NCBI RefSeq assembly: GCF_003182355.1
Contig: NZ_QGTW01000025.1
Location: 1 to 39,830, forward strand
Source: Cytobacillus oceanisediminis
GTDB taxonomy: Bacteria; Bacillota; Bacilli; Bacillales; Cytobacillaceae
Length of the DNA: 39,830 nt
Direction: 5' to 3'
Of the stretch, positions 31,544-38,894 are shown in pieces (the stretch's first letter is position 1; each line of letters opens with the position of its first letter). A program made the translations under genes and the position numbers. Under the pieces are notes generated by a model. The model was given only the letters and a program-made list of their open reading frames with translations. It did no database searches and was not told the DNA's origin.

Positions 31544-31729
31544 CTTTCGATCGCCCTGGCAGGTCTCCTGGCTTGTGCATCACTCTACTAAAAGCCCTTC
31601 CCATACAAGCGCCATGAAGCGGCTTGTACAGTGGCATGCTTTGTTCGTCTGCACTTACAGTTGCGGGGACAGCTCCGGATTTCCACCGGATTCCCTTTTA
31701 AGTCCATTTAAGAACACCAATCACGATCT
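31544..31729 (-). promoter_or_regulatory. Cobalamin (AdoCbl) riboswitch
   Basis: On the minus strand the conserved landmarks occur in order: AAAGGGAATCCGGTG, CCGGAGCTGTCCCCGCAACTG, TGCCACTG and the B12 box AAGCCAGGAGACCTGCC (near 31558-31574). The P1 ends (GATCG and CGATC) pair. A terminator follows. High cobalamin is expected to switch off nrdAB, a known arrangement where a B12-dependent class II reductase is the alternative. Confidence 0.93.
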
Positions 31730-31804
31730 ATATGTAGTTTTTTCATTTTATAATCAACACTATATATTGTATGCAATTCTATCACAAGGAATAATAGATT
31801 ACAA
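31727..31804 (-). promoter_or_regulatory. nrdAB promoter with a NrdR-box pair
   Basis: TTGTAA (31799-31804), 17 bp, TAGAAT (31776-31781) on the minus strand. Downstream are ACAATATATAGT (31759-31770) and a degenerate second box (31727-31738), with centres 32 bp apart. NrdR with ATP/dATP would repress. The second box touches the 5' end of the riboswitch. Confidence 0.85.
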
Positions 31805-31906
31805 ATTTTTAAATGAACAATTCACATTTAGTTCAATTTCCCTCGATAATTTCTCGATAATTAAACTGTAATCTAAAGATGTAATAAAAAAAGGAATGAT
31901 TCAAAA

Positions 31907-32152
31907 ATGAAAAGGTTGATTGCTGGAATATTCTCCGTTACACTCATCCTCGGTTCGGGGAAGTTCTATTCTCGCAGCAGGAAACGAATCACCTGATGGG
32001 TTATTGAACATAGGAAAAATGAAGCCGCTCATGCAGGAAATGCACCTGAATTTTCCAACCAGGAACTGAAACCAATGTATGAGAGATGCCATGGAACAAA
32101 AGGTGCGATGCCGAGCAGAAACTTTAGCTCAATGGAAAATATGATGTACTAA
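31907..32152 (+). pseudogene. Small secreted protein gene with two frameshifts
   Basis: AAAGGAATG lies about 8 nt before ATG 31907. Three successive frames stitch into one sensible protein. It begins with the signal peptide MKRLIAGIFSVTLILGSG. A shift at the G4 run (31957-31960) leads to SSILAAGNESPDGLLNIGKM and KPLMQEMH. A second shift near 32044 (CACC) leads to EFSNQELKPMYERCHGTKG and AMPSRNFSSM, with the stop at 32152. The first shift is an extra base and the second a missing one, both in short homopolymers. The reconstructed protein has about 82 residues and a single mature cysteine. No function is known. The 31805-31906 region before it shows only the nrd promoter's upstream side. Confidence 0.65.
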
Positions 32153-32193
32153 CTAGAAAACAGAAGGAGATCACCTCTCCTTCTGTTTTCTAG
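32152..32193. terminator. Long perfect inverted repeat, bidirectional terminator
   Basis: AACTAGAAAACAGAAGGAGA and its complement form a stem of about 19-20 bp around a 4-nt loop, between two converging genes. One end has a weak A/T tail. It is unusually long for an intrinsic terminator. Confidence 0.8.
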
Positions 32194-32472
32194 TTAAAAT
32201 CCATCATTCTCAATGATATTTCTAATAACGTCCTCGTTCATCTCAAAGCCTATAAAATGCTTTTTCTTTGTTCCGCCATACCATTTTCTTTTTTCAAACA
32301 GAAAGGCTGGAACAATTCGGTTGCCTGTTAAATTGATAAGATCCTGCTCCCTCTCAGGGTTTTTGGCAAGATCCACTTCGTTATATGGTACATTATTCTG
32401 CGAAAGAAACTCTTTCGCCGCCTGGCAATCCTGTCAGGTAGGCCTTGTATAAAGCGTGAGGTTTGCTTTCAA
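32194..32472 (-). CDS. Glutaredoxin-like protein with in-frame TGA at the first CxxC cysteine (candidate selenoprotein)
   Basis: From TTG 32472 (AAAGGG about 10 nt upstream) the frame reads MKANLTLYTRPT, TGA at codon 13 (32434-32436), then QDCQAAKEFLSQNNVPYNEV and DLAKNPEREQ to the stop at 32194. This is a 92-codon glutaredoxin fold: beta strand, TxxCxxC site, helix, NxxPYxEVD and the cis-proline region NRIVPAFLF. The TGA sits exactly where the catalytic cysteine belongs, giving UxxC if read as selenocysteine. A perfect 7-bp hairpin (GCGAAAG / CTTTCGC, loop AGTTT) begins 15 nt after the TGA; its loop starts 22 nt downstream and has G at loop position 2, as bacterial SECIS elements require. 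A nonsense mutation or a base error is the plain alternative; without readthrough only 60 residues from 32376 remain. Confidence 0.6.
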
Positions 32473-32530
32473 CTCAGAACATCCCTTTCGAATAATTTAT
32501 CTATTTCTTTTACTACCCGAATTATGGAGG

Positions 32531-32671
32531 TTATTCAGCATCCTCATTTACTTTGTGGTTCTCAGTTTCATGCTGTTCTTGCGCAGGTTCGGCAAAGAAT
32601 CCATCATATATAGTATAACCTGCCATAACAAGTGCCAAATAGGCAATGGCGGCACCAGCCCATTTTTTCAT
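32531..32671 (-). CDS. Small membrane protein (46 residues) downstream of copA
   Basis: ATG 32671 has AAAAGGAGCTGGC upstream. It encodes one N-terminal membrane helix (MKKWAGAAIAYLALVMAGYT) and an acidic, His/Glu-rich tail (FFAEPAQEQHETENHKVNED). It starts 19 bp after the copA stop in the same direction, so it is probably co-transcribed with copA. No family is recognised. The tail's histidines and glutamates are compatible with metal contact, but that is speculation. The gene is too short for most gene finders. Confidence 0.7.
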   Translation of the reverse strand: MKKWAGAAIAYLALVMAGYTIYDGFFAEPAQEQHETENHKVNEDAE

Positions 32672-32690
32672 ACTAGCCAGCTCCTTTTGT

Positions 32691-35126
32691 TTAACTGTTC
32701 TTTTCATTTAACTTTACTCTTTGCAATCTAAGAGCATTTAATACGACCGAGACTGAACTGAAAGCCATCGCAGCACCTGCAAGCCAAGGGGCAAGGAAAC
32801 CTAAAGCTGCTACTGGAATTCCAAGCGTATTATAAGCGAAAGCCCAGAACAGGTTTTGCCTTATATTGCGTATGGTCTTCTTACTCATAAGGATCGCATC
32901 TGCAATACTATTCAGATCGCCTCTCATCAGCGTAATATCGGCAGCTTCCATCGCAACATCAGTACCTGTTCCAATAGCCATTCCGATATCCGCCACCGCA
33001 AGGGCAGGAGCATCGTTAATGCCATCACCAACCATCGCGACTTTTTTGCCTTGTTCCTGAAGCTTTTTAACTTCATCTGCTTTTCCTTCCGGAAGAACTT
33101 CCGCAATAGCTGCATCAATTCCTACTTCATCTGCAATCGCCTGGGCAGTCCGCTTGTTATCACCTGTGATCATAACAACTTCAAGACCCATATCCTTCAG
33201 GCGCTTGATCGCTTCTTTGGATGTTTCCTTTACAGTATCTGCAACGGCTACAATCCCCATATATTTTCCATCAACCGCGACAAGCATCGCCGTTTTCCCA
33301 TTGTCCTCAAGAGATTCCATTTTTGCCTTTGCTGTGTCAATGACTATTTCGTATTTCTGCATTAACCTTCTTGTGCCGATAAGCAGATCTTTTCCATCCA
33401 CTCTGGCTTTAATTCCGAAGCCTGGAATTGCTTGGAATTCTTCAGGATTTAATAAATTTATCCCTTTTTCCTTTATTCCCTTAACAATTGCTTCAGCCAA
33501 TGGATGCTCTGACTGTCTCTCGGCTGAACCAGCAAGCTGAAGGAAAGTATTTTCTTCCACGTTCCCTTCCACAATCACATCCGTTAAAACAGGCTTTCCA
33601 TGGGTTACCGTTCCTGTTTTATCGAGAACAACTGTGGTTATTTCATGAGTTAATTCCAAATGCTCTCCGCCTTTGAAAAGAACTCCATATTCCGCTGCAC
33701 GGCCTGAACCAGCCATAATGGATGTTGGTGTGGCCAAACCAAGTGCACAAGGACATGCAATAACAAGTATAGCAATTAACTTTTCAAGGGCTTCTGCAAA
33801 CTCGCCCGGGCTAACCCATAAATACCAAACCAAGAAGGTAATAACGGCTATTGACACTACAATAGGGACAAAGATTCCGGAAATTTTATCTGCCAGGCGC
33901 TGTATTGGTGCTTTGGAGCCCTGAGCTTCTTCAACCACTTTAATGATTTGTGATAGGGCTGTATCTTTGCCTACTTTAGTAGCTTTAATTTTCAAGAAGC
34001 CATTTTTATTGATTGTTGATCCAATGACTGAATCGCCGGCTGATTTATCAACCGGTACACTTTCCCCGGTTAGCATGGATTCATCCAGTGCGGACTGGCC
34101 TTCCGTAATTTCGCCATCCACAGGAATTTTTTCGCCCGGCTTTACATATATGATTTCGCCAACGAGTACATCTTCAAGCGGGACTTCAAGCTCTTCCCCA
34201 TTTCTCAAAACAGTGGCTGTTTTTGCCTGCAGCCCCATCAGCTTTTTAATAGCCTCCGAAGAACGGCCTTTGGCACGAGCCTCAAATAATTTCCCCAAAA
34301 TTATCAAGGTGATTAATATGGCACTCGTTTCATAGTATAGCTCAACCATATGACCATTCGTGCCAACTGATAGAATCGATTGATATAAACTGTAAAAATA
34401 GGCAGCTGAAGTACCAAGAGCCACCAAGACGTCCATATTGGCACTTTTATTTTTAAGCGCTTTGTATGCACCTACATAGAATTGCTTTCCGATAAAAAAT
34501 TGAACAGGAGTTGCAAGTGCGAGCTGCACCCACGGATTCATAAACATATCAGGAACATAAATGAACTGTGTGAATTCAAAATGGCCTACCATGGACCAGA
34601 ACAAAGGAATGGAAAGGATTAATGAAAAAATGAATTTCCCTTTTTGCTTCTCGATTTCTTTCTCCCTGTAATCCGCGCCCTCGTTTTCTGCATCTTGCTT
34701 TACTTTGGCCTGATAACCAAGATTCTCTACTTTCTTTATCATATCCTGGACAGATACCTGTTCAGGATTATATTCAACAGTCGCTGTCTCAAGGGCAAGA
34801 TTGACAACAGCTTTTTTGACACCGGCCATTTTATTAAGCCCTTTTTCTATACGCTGCGAACAGGCGGCACAGGTCATGCCAAGCAATTCAAATTCAGCTT
34901 TCTCAGAAACAACTGCATAACCTAGGTCCTCAATTTTTTTCTCAAAAGCTTCAACAGATGTTACATCTGGATTATATTTGACTGATGCTTTCTCCAGTGC
35001 AAGATTAACATTCGCTTCCTGAACACCGTCAAGCTTATTTAACCCTTTTTCGATGCGTGAAGAACATGCCGCACAGGTCATGCCTGATATAGGAAGCTGG
35101 ACTTCTTTTAATGCCGCATCACTCAT
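32691..35126 (-). CDS. copA: Copper-exporting P1B-type ATPase
   Basis: This 811-residue copper pump exports Cu(I) across the membrane. Two N-terminal heavy-metal domains each carry GMTCAAC (first pair Cys18/Cys21; second about residue 86). Then come eight membrane helices, the actuator loop LTGESVPV, the CPC metal site IACPCALGLATP, the phosphorylation motif DKTGTVTHG, the HP motif SEHPLAEAI, and GDGINDAPAL. I start at ATG 35126, where AAGGAG lies about 8 nt upstream. A promoter-like element is upstream, and copZ-csoR lie beyond it in the same orientation. Confidence 0.95.
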   Translation of the reverse strand: MSDAALKEVQLPISGMTCAACSSRIEKGLNKLDGVQEANVNLALEKASVKYNPDVTSVEAFEKKIEDLGYAVVSEKAEFELLGMTCAACSQRIEKGLNKMAGVKKAVVNLALETATVEYNPEQVSVQDMIKKVENLGYQAKVKQDAENEGADYREKEIEKQKGKFIFSLILSIPLFWSMVGHFEFTQFIYVPDMFMNPWVQLALATPVQFFIGKQFYVGAYKALKNKSANMDVLVALGTSAAYFYSLYQSILSVGTNGHMVELYYETSAILITLIILGKLFEARAKGRSSEAIKKLMGLQAKTATVLRNGEELEVPLEDVLVGEIIYVKPGEKIPVDGEITEGQSALDESMLTGESVPVDKSAGDSVIGSTINKNGFLKIKATKVGKDTALSQIIKVVEEAQGSKAPIQRLADKISGIFVPIVVSIAVITFLVWYLWVSPGEFAEALEKLIAILVIACPCALGLATPTSIMAGSGRAAEYGVLFKGGEHLELTHEITTVVLDKTGTVTHGKPVLTDVIVEGNVEENTFLQLAGSAERQSEHPLAEAIVKGIKEKGINLLNPEEFQAIPGFGIKARVDGKDLLIGTRRLMQKYEIVIDTAKAKMESLEDNGKTAMLVAVDGKYMGIVAVADTVKETSKEAIKRLKDMGLEVVMITGDNKRTAQAIADEVGIDAAIAEVLPEGKADEVKKLQEQGKKVAMVGDGINDAPALAVADIGMAIGTGTDVAMEAADITLMRGDLNSIADAILMSKKTIRNIRQNLFWAFAYNTLGIPVAALGFLAPWLAGAAMAFSSVSVVLNALRLQRVKLNEKNS

Positions 35127-35173
35127 AAATACCACTCCTTAAATTAAGTGACGTATAATTTTTAACTTCACTC

Positions 35174-35205
35174 ATTATACTATACCCATCTACCCTATAT
35201 GTCAA
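35174..35205 (-). promoter_or_regulatory. copA promoter with CsoR-like GGGTA repeats
   Basis: TTGACA (35200-35205) and TATAAT (35174-35179) are 20 bp apart on the minus strand, too far for a plain promoter; TATAGT gives 15 bp. The spacer contains AGGGTAGATGGGTATA, with two GGGTA units, which resembles half of a CsoR operator. Repression by CsoR is likely but not certain. Confidence 0.5.
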
Positions 35206-35315
35206 CCAAAAATAATTAGACAAATTTTTTAAAAAGCTATATTTAATTGTCTGTTGATTTCTGCCCTAATCAAAATATTGTCAAAATTAAGGATGAACTT
35301 TAGGCAAAGCCTTAA

Positions 35316-35352
35316 AAAAAGAGAACGTGCTGATAATCCACACGTTCTTTTC
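35316..35352 (-). terminator. Terminator of csoR-copZ
   Basis: On the minus strand AGAACGTG, an 11-nt loop and CACGTTCT, then CT7, lie after the copZ stop. Confidence 0.85.
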
Positions 35353-35357
35353 TAAAA

Positions 35358-35564
35358 CTATTCTACATCATATCCCTGATCGTCAATTGTTTCCTTAATC
35401 TGCTCAAGTGATACAGTAGAAGAATCATACTGTACTTGCACCTGGCCATTATCAAGATCAACAGATACCTTTTCTACCCCGTTTAATTTTCCAACGCTGC
35501 CTTCAACTGCTTTTACACAATGGCCGCAAGACATGCCGCTAACTTTTAATGTTACGTTTTCCAT
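35358..35564 (-). CDS. copZ: Copper chaperone CopZ
   Basis: This 68-residue cytoplasmic copper chaperone has one ferredoxin-like heavy-metal-associated domain. The Cu(I) motif is GMSCGHC with Cys13 and Cys16, followed by VEGSVGKLNGVEKVSVDL and the C-terminal IDDQGYDVE. It hands copper to the N-terminal domains of CopA. I start at ATG 35564, 9 nt after AAGGAG; the ATG three codons upstream touches that site. It lies 13 bp after csoR in the same operon. Confidence 0.95.
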   Translation of the reverse strand: MENVTLKVSGMSCGHCVKAVEGSVGKLNGVEKVSVDLDNGQVQVQYDSSTVSLEQIKETIDDQGYDVE

Positions 35565-35577
35565 ATATAACATCTCC

Positions 35578-35919
35578 TTATTTTTTCATTAATTTTTGAA
35601 TGGTTACCAAAAATTCATCCAGGACTTCATCGTCGCCTTCGTGAATCCTTTCTACTACACAGCTTTTCAAATGGCCTTCCAGCAAAAGCTTTGCTACACT
35701 GTTCAAGGCAGACTGTGTTGCAGAAATCTGTGTTATAACATCATCGCAATAGGTATCTTTTTCTATTAGTCCTTTTATTCCGCGAATCTGCCCTTCAATC
35801 CGATTTAAACGGGTTGTCAAATTCTTTTTTACTTTTTCAGAATGGTGACTTTTTCTTTCCGAGTCAATCGAACAGCAGCTCTCCGCCAATAATTCATCAT
35901 TTTCCAATTCAAAAGCCAT
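35578..35919 (-). CDS. csoR: Copper-sensing repressor CsoR
   Basis: This 113-residue four-helix repressor releases DNA on Cu(I) binding. The ligand set of true CsoR is present: Cys58 (DTYCDD), His83 and Cys87 (EGHLKSCV). RLNRIEGQIRGIKGLIEKD is the family hallmark. An N-terminal extension of about 30 residues holds an extra Cys-Cys pair (AESCCS). The start has AAGGAGG. It heads csoR-copZ and probably also controls copA. A palindrome ATACC-CC-GGTAT overlaps its -10 region. Confidence 0.94.
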   Translation of the reverse strand: MAFELENDELLAESCCSIDSERKSHHSEKVKKNLTTRLNRIEGQIRGIKGLIEKDTYCDDVITQISATQSALNSVAKLLLEGHLKSCVVERIHEGDDEVLDEFLVTIQKLMKK

Positions 35920-35945
35920 TTGATTCGCCTCCTTATGTATATCAT

Positions 35946-35962
35946 ATTATACCCCGGTATCC
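35946..35962 (-). promoter_or_regulatory. csoR promoter and candidate CsoR operator
   Basis: TATAAT (35946-35951 on the minus strand) abuts the palindrome ATACCCCGGTAT (35949-35960). This matches the TACC/GGTA-type CsoR box and implies autoregulation. The -35 is weak. Confidence 0.55.
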
Positions 35963-36055
35963 TATGTAAAGAATTTTGCTTAAAATTCTTTGCTTCTATC
36001 TCTCTTCACAATTTCCCACCTTTGTAAATGGTGTCTTGTTCATTTTTCCCTATTA

Positions 36056-36082
36056 TGATATTCAAATTCCCTGTTCATACTA
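36056..36082 (+). promoter_or_regulatory. Possible forespore (sigma-F/G-like) promoter
   Basis: TGATA (36056-36060), 15 bp, CATACTA (36076-36082) has the same arrangement as upstream of the small gene ending at 14649. CATACTA fits sigma-G/F -10 elements. The start codon of the small gene at 36115 lies 33 bp on. Confidence 0.4.
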
Positions 36083-36114
36083 ACGGAAACATATCTTTAA
36101 AAGGAGGCAATTAA

Positions 36115-36267
36115 ATGAAAAGGGAACAAACTTTTATAGAAGATGCCGGCAAGGACTTATATGGAATCGACAAGGATGTTAGCCTTCAGTCAGTCAACTT
36201 CGCTGCAGCTGAAAATCAGTATATAAACGAGCGCACCGAAAAAGAATCTAATAATGAAATATACTAA
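36115..36267 (+). CDS. Small hydrophilic protein, 50 residues
   Basis: AAAGGAGGC sits 6-7 nt before ATG 36115. The product (MKREQTFIEDAGKDLYGIDK, VSLQSVNFAAAENQYINERT, EKESNNEIY) is charged, soluble and helix-prone. I do not recognise the family. It has a strong ribosome binding site, a forespore-like promoter and an adjacent sspH gene, so a role in sporulation is a reasonable guess. It is too short for usual gene finding. Confidence 0.7.
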   Translation: MKREQTFIEDAGKDLYGIDKDVSLQSVNFAAAENQYINERTEKESNNEIY

Positions 36268-36271
36268 ATAA

Positions 36272-36292
36272 AGCCGCCTTTTTGGGCGGCCC
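36272..36292 (-). terminator. Hairpin between the small gene and sspH
   Basis: GCCGCC, TTTTTG and GGCGGC form a 6-bp GC stem. The following minus-strand TTTATTT makes it more likely to serve sspH. Confidence 0.6.
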
Positions 36293-36300
36293 TATTCATG

Positions 36301-36480
36301 TTACAGTTCTTTAAGCTCAGCAATTTCAACTTCTGATCTTTCCTCAAGAGGTCCACGCAAATGAACAGTCGCTGTTCTGCCATCTTCATTTAACTTATCG
36401 ATCCAAACAGAAGCTCCATTGTATTTCACTTCAATATCTGCTGATGAAGAAAGAATTTGCTTTACACGTCTAACATCCAC
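36301..36480 (-). CDS. sspH: H-type small acid-soluble spore protein
   Basis: This 59-residue protein starts at GTG 36480, with GGGGAG about 9 nt upstream. MDVRRVKQILSSSADIEVKY is followed by NGASVWIDKL, NEDGRTATVHL and a short acidic end. This is the SspH pattern (MNxxRAKEIxxSxxxIxVxYNGxxVxIxxV, NEDxxTA). Such proteins are made in the forespore and packed in the spore. It supports a spore-forming host. It lies 66 bp after the mgtE stop in the same direction but probably has its own promoter. Confidence 0.88.
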   Translation of the reverse strand: MDVRRVKQILSSSADIEVKYNGASVWIDKLNEDGRTATVHLRGPLEERSEVEIAELKEL

Positions 36481-36546
36481 TTTAAAACACTCCCCTGCAT
36501 TTTTTCATTTTATTTTTTGTAAGTGAGCGAATTTTATGCTAATTAA

Positions 36547-37902
36547 TTAAGTCAATTTTGTTATAAAAATGGTTGCCAGCCCAAAATAAATAAGTAATGA
36601 CAGAATATCATTTAGTGTTGTGATTAAAGGGCCTGACGCAACGGCAGGGTCAATATTTAATTTGTACAAAACGAGTGGAATAATTGTTCCCGCAAGGGTT
36701 CCGATAATTAGTGTAATAATTAAAGATGTGCCAACCACCAATCCCAAGATAAAACTCCCTTGCCAAACATATGCAATGACCGCAATTAAGATTCCACAGG
36801 TCACCCCTATAATAATCCCGACGCTAAGCTCCCGGAAAACCAATTTTGTTACCAGCCTTTTATTCATGTCTCTGTTAATCAGTCCACGTACAACCACCGC
36901 TAATGATTGAGTGCCTGTATTTCCGGTCATACCTGCTATCATAGGCATAAAGAAGGCAAGTGCCACAGCTTGAGATAGTGTTTCTTCAAAACCGCTGATA
37001 ATGGTGCCGGAAACTATGCCGATAAATAAGAGCAGGATAAGCCATGGAAGCCTCCTATAAGCAGCAACTAGAGGCTTTGTATCAAAATCAATCGCCCTTC
37101 CTGAAGCAGAAAGCTTTTCAATGTCCTCGTTGGCCTCGCTGATTACGACGTCAATAATATCATCAAAGGTAACAATCCCAACCAGCTGCCCTTCTTCCAC
37201 AACAGGTATTGCCAGAAAATCATACCTCTCGATCAGCCTTGCGACCTCTTCCTGGTCAGTATCAGCTGCTACTGCAATTACCCTGCTGTACATAATATCC
37301 TGAATCTTCTCATTCTCATTGGCAAGAATCAAATCGCGATAAGAAACAACACCCACCAGATCTTTGTTCTTATCAATTACATATAGGTAGTTTATTGTTT
37401 CCGAGTATTCAGCAAATGATTTCATTTTTTCCACAGTGTCCCTGACTGTATAATGCTGTGGTATCCAGACAAAGCGATTAGTCATTAGCCGCCCTGCTGT
37501 TTCAGGCGGATATTTCATAATGCTTTTTACAATACGGGATTCTTCCAGCTTCATGCCGGATAGAAGCTCTTCCATCCTCTCAGCTGACATCCCTTCCAAT
37601 AAAGATGCAATATCGTCATTATCCATCAGGTCAAGAACCTCACCTGACTTTTCAATTCCTAATAATGAAAGTACCCTTGCCTGATGTTCCTGTTCAAGTT
37701 CCTGAATTAATTCGGCAATTTGCTCGGGGGTCATATAAAGAAGAAAACGCGGATGGTGCTTTACAGGTAAACCCTCAAAGATTCGGGCAATATCATATGG
37801 CTGAAGTTCTGAAATTATACTCTGAAAATGAAACCTCCTTGTTTCTTTCAATGCTTTTATTATTTCAAGGGTTATTTGATTCTCAGACATGTTTATCGCC
37901 AT
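36547..37902 (-). CDS. mgtE: Magnesium transporter MgtE
   Basis: This 451-residue Mg2+ channel has an N-terminal MgtE superhelical domain (about 1-130, with the family LEQEHQARVLSLL and DDIASLLEGM repeats) and two CBS domains (about 136-258). The linking plug helix and five membrane helices follow (about 283-451), with GMTGNTGTQSLAVVVRGL as pore motif and PLITTLNDILSLLIYFGLA at the end. Intact length. The start has GGAGGGGAAAAC. I looked for an M-box riboswitch in the 170-bp leader and did not find its conserved sequences, so gating by the CBS domains may be the main control. Confidence 0.94.
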   Translation of the reverse strand: MAINMSENQITLEIIKALKETRRFHFQSIISELQPYDIARIFEGLPVKHHPRFLLYMTPEQIAELIQELEQEHQARVLSLLGIEKSGEVLDLMDNDDIASLLEGMSAERMEELLSGMKLEESRIVKSIMKYPPETAGRLMTNRFVWIPQHYTVRDTVEKMKSFAEYSETINYLYVIDKNKDLVGVVSYRDLILANENEKIQDIMYSRVIAVAADTDQEEVARLIERYDFLAIPVVEEGQLVGIVTFDDIIDVVISEANEDIEKLSASGRAIDFDTKPLVAAYRRLPWLILLLFIGIVSGTIISGFEETLSQAVALAFFMPMIAGMTGNTGTQSLAVVVRGLINRDMNKRLVTKLVFRELSVGIIIGVTCGILIAVIAYVWQGSFILGLVVGTSLIITLIIGTLAGTIIPLVLYKLNIDPAVASGPLITTLNDILSLLIYFGLATIFITKLT

Positions 37903-38072
37903 GTTTTCCCCTCCAGATGTTCACTCCATCTAATATATCCTTTTTGTTATTCCCGAAAATGCCTAACAATAAAACGGCTAGGATTTCCTGCTTGTGTTAA
38001 AAGTTGTCCTATCTTACTTCAAGGCTGAATAGAATGTGTACAAACAGTGTGTAAAGTTGGGGAGTTGTATAT

Positions 38073-38696
38073 ATGAGTATTTTTCTAGGGTATGTATTCT
38101 TGGGTCTCTCTCTGGCGGCACCGATTGGTCCAATCAATGCAGCACAGCTTGATAAAGGAATTAAAAACGGTTTCTTCCATGCCTGGCTCGTTGGCTTGGG
38201 TGCCATGACTGCAGATGCGATTTACATGCTTGCCGTCTATCTGGGAGTTGTTCATTTTTTGGAGATGCCATTTATGAAAGCTTTTTTGTGGTGCTTTGGT
38301 TTTTTTGTCCTTGTCTACACAGGAATTGAAAGCCTGCTAAGTGCCGGAAAAGTAATATCAAGCAAAAGAGGGGAAGACGAATCTTCCATAAAATCGTTTT
38401 TGTCCGGTTTTCTTATGTCATTGTCAAACCCTTTGACTATTTTATTCTGGCTTGGCATTTATGGTTCCGTGCTTGCAAAAACTGCAGCTGAATATGATAA
38501 AGCGCATGTGATTTTGTACAGTGGCGCCATCTTTATCGGACTAATGCTATGGGATTTGACAATGGCCGGAGTCGCCAGCAGCTTTAGGAGATTTTTAACC
38601 GGCAAGATTCTGGCATTTATTTCGATTTTATCTGGCCTATCTTTAATCGGTTTTGGTATTTACTTTGGGGTGCAAGCGTATAAGTTGTTGTTTTAG
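38073..38696 (+). CDS. LysE family amino-acid exporter
   Basis: This 207-residue membrane protein has six helices of the LysE/RhtB type. The N-terminal AAPIGPINAAQLDKGIKNGFFHAWLVGLGAMTADA is the family signature and SNPLTILFWLGIYGSV is the second conserved block. It exports amino acids or related small molecules by proton exchange; the substrate cannot be deduced. The start has GGGGAG about 8 nt upstream. It is divergent from mgtE and ends at its own terminator. Confidence 0.9.
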   Translation: MSIFLGYVFLGLSLAAPIGPINAAQLDKGIKNGFFHAWLVGLGAMTADAIYMLAVYLGVVHFLEMPFMKAFLWCFGFFVLVYTGIESLLSAGKVISSKRGEDESSIKSFLSGFLMSLSNPLTILFWLGIYGSVLAKTAAEYDKAHVILYSGAIFIGLMLWDLTMAGVASSFRRFLTGKILAFISILSGLSLIGFGIYFGVQAYKLLF

Positions 38697-38712
38697 ATAC
38701 ATACGGCCAGGA

Positions 38713-38748
38713 TAGTATCTGCAAAAATGTGCAGATGCTATTTTTTTT
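38713..38748 (+). terminator. Terminator of the LysE-family gene
   Basis: AGTATCTGCA, AAAATG and TGCAGATGCT form a stem followed by ATTTTTTTTAT. Confidence 0.85.
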
Positions 38749-38894
38749 ATAACGGTGTTTTAATAGTAATTTTAGCTTAAGATAAGGACTTCTCGATGGA
38801 ACTCGGACTGAAGATTGGCGCTATTATAACTTTTAGTCACATTTTTTAGGATTTACCTAGCATATTTGATGATGGTCATGGCTTAGCTTCTCTC

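Noticed and set aside
37903..38072. M-box magnesium riboswitch before mgtE
   Set aside because: The leader is short and I could not find the conserved M-box blocks or a terminator hairpin.
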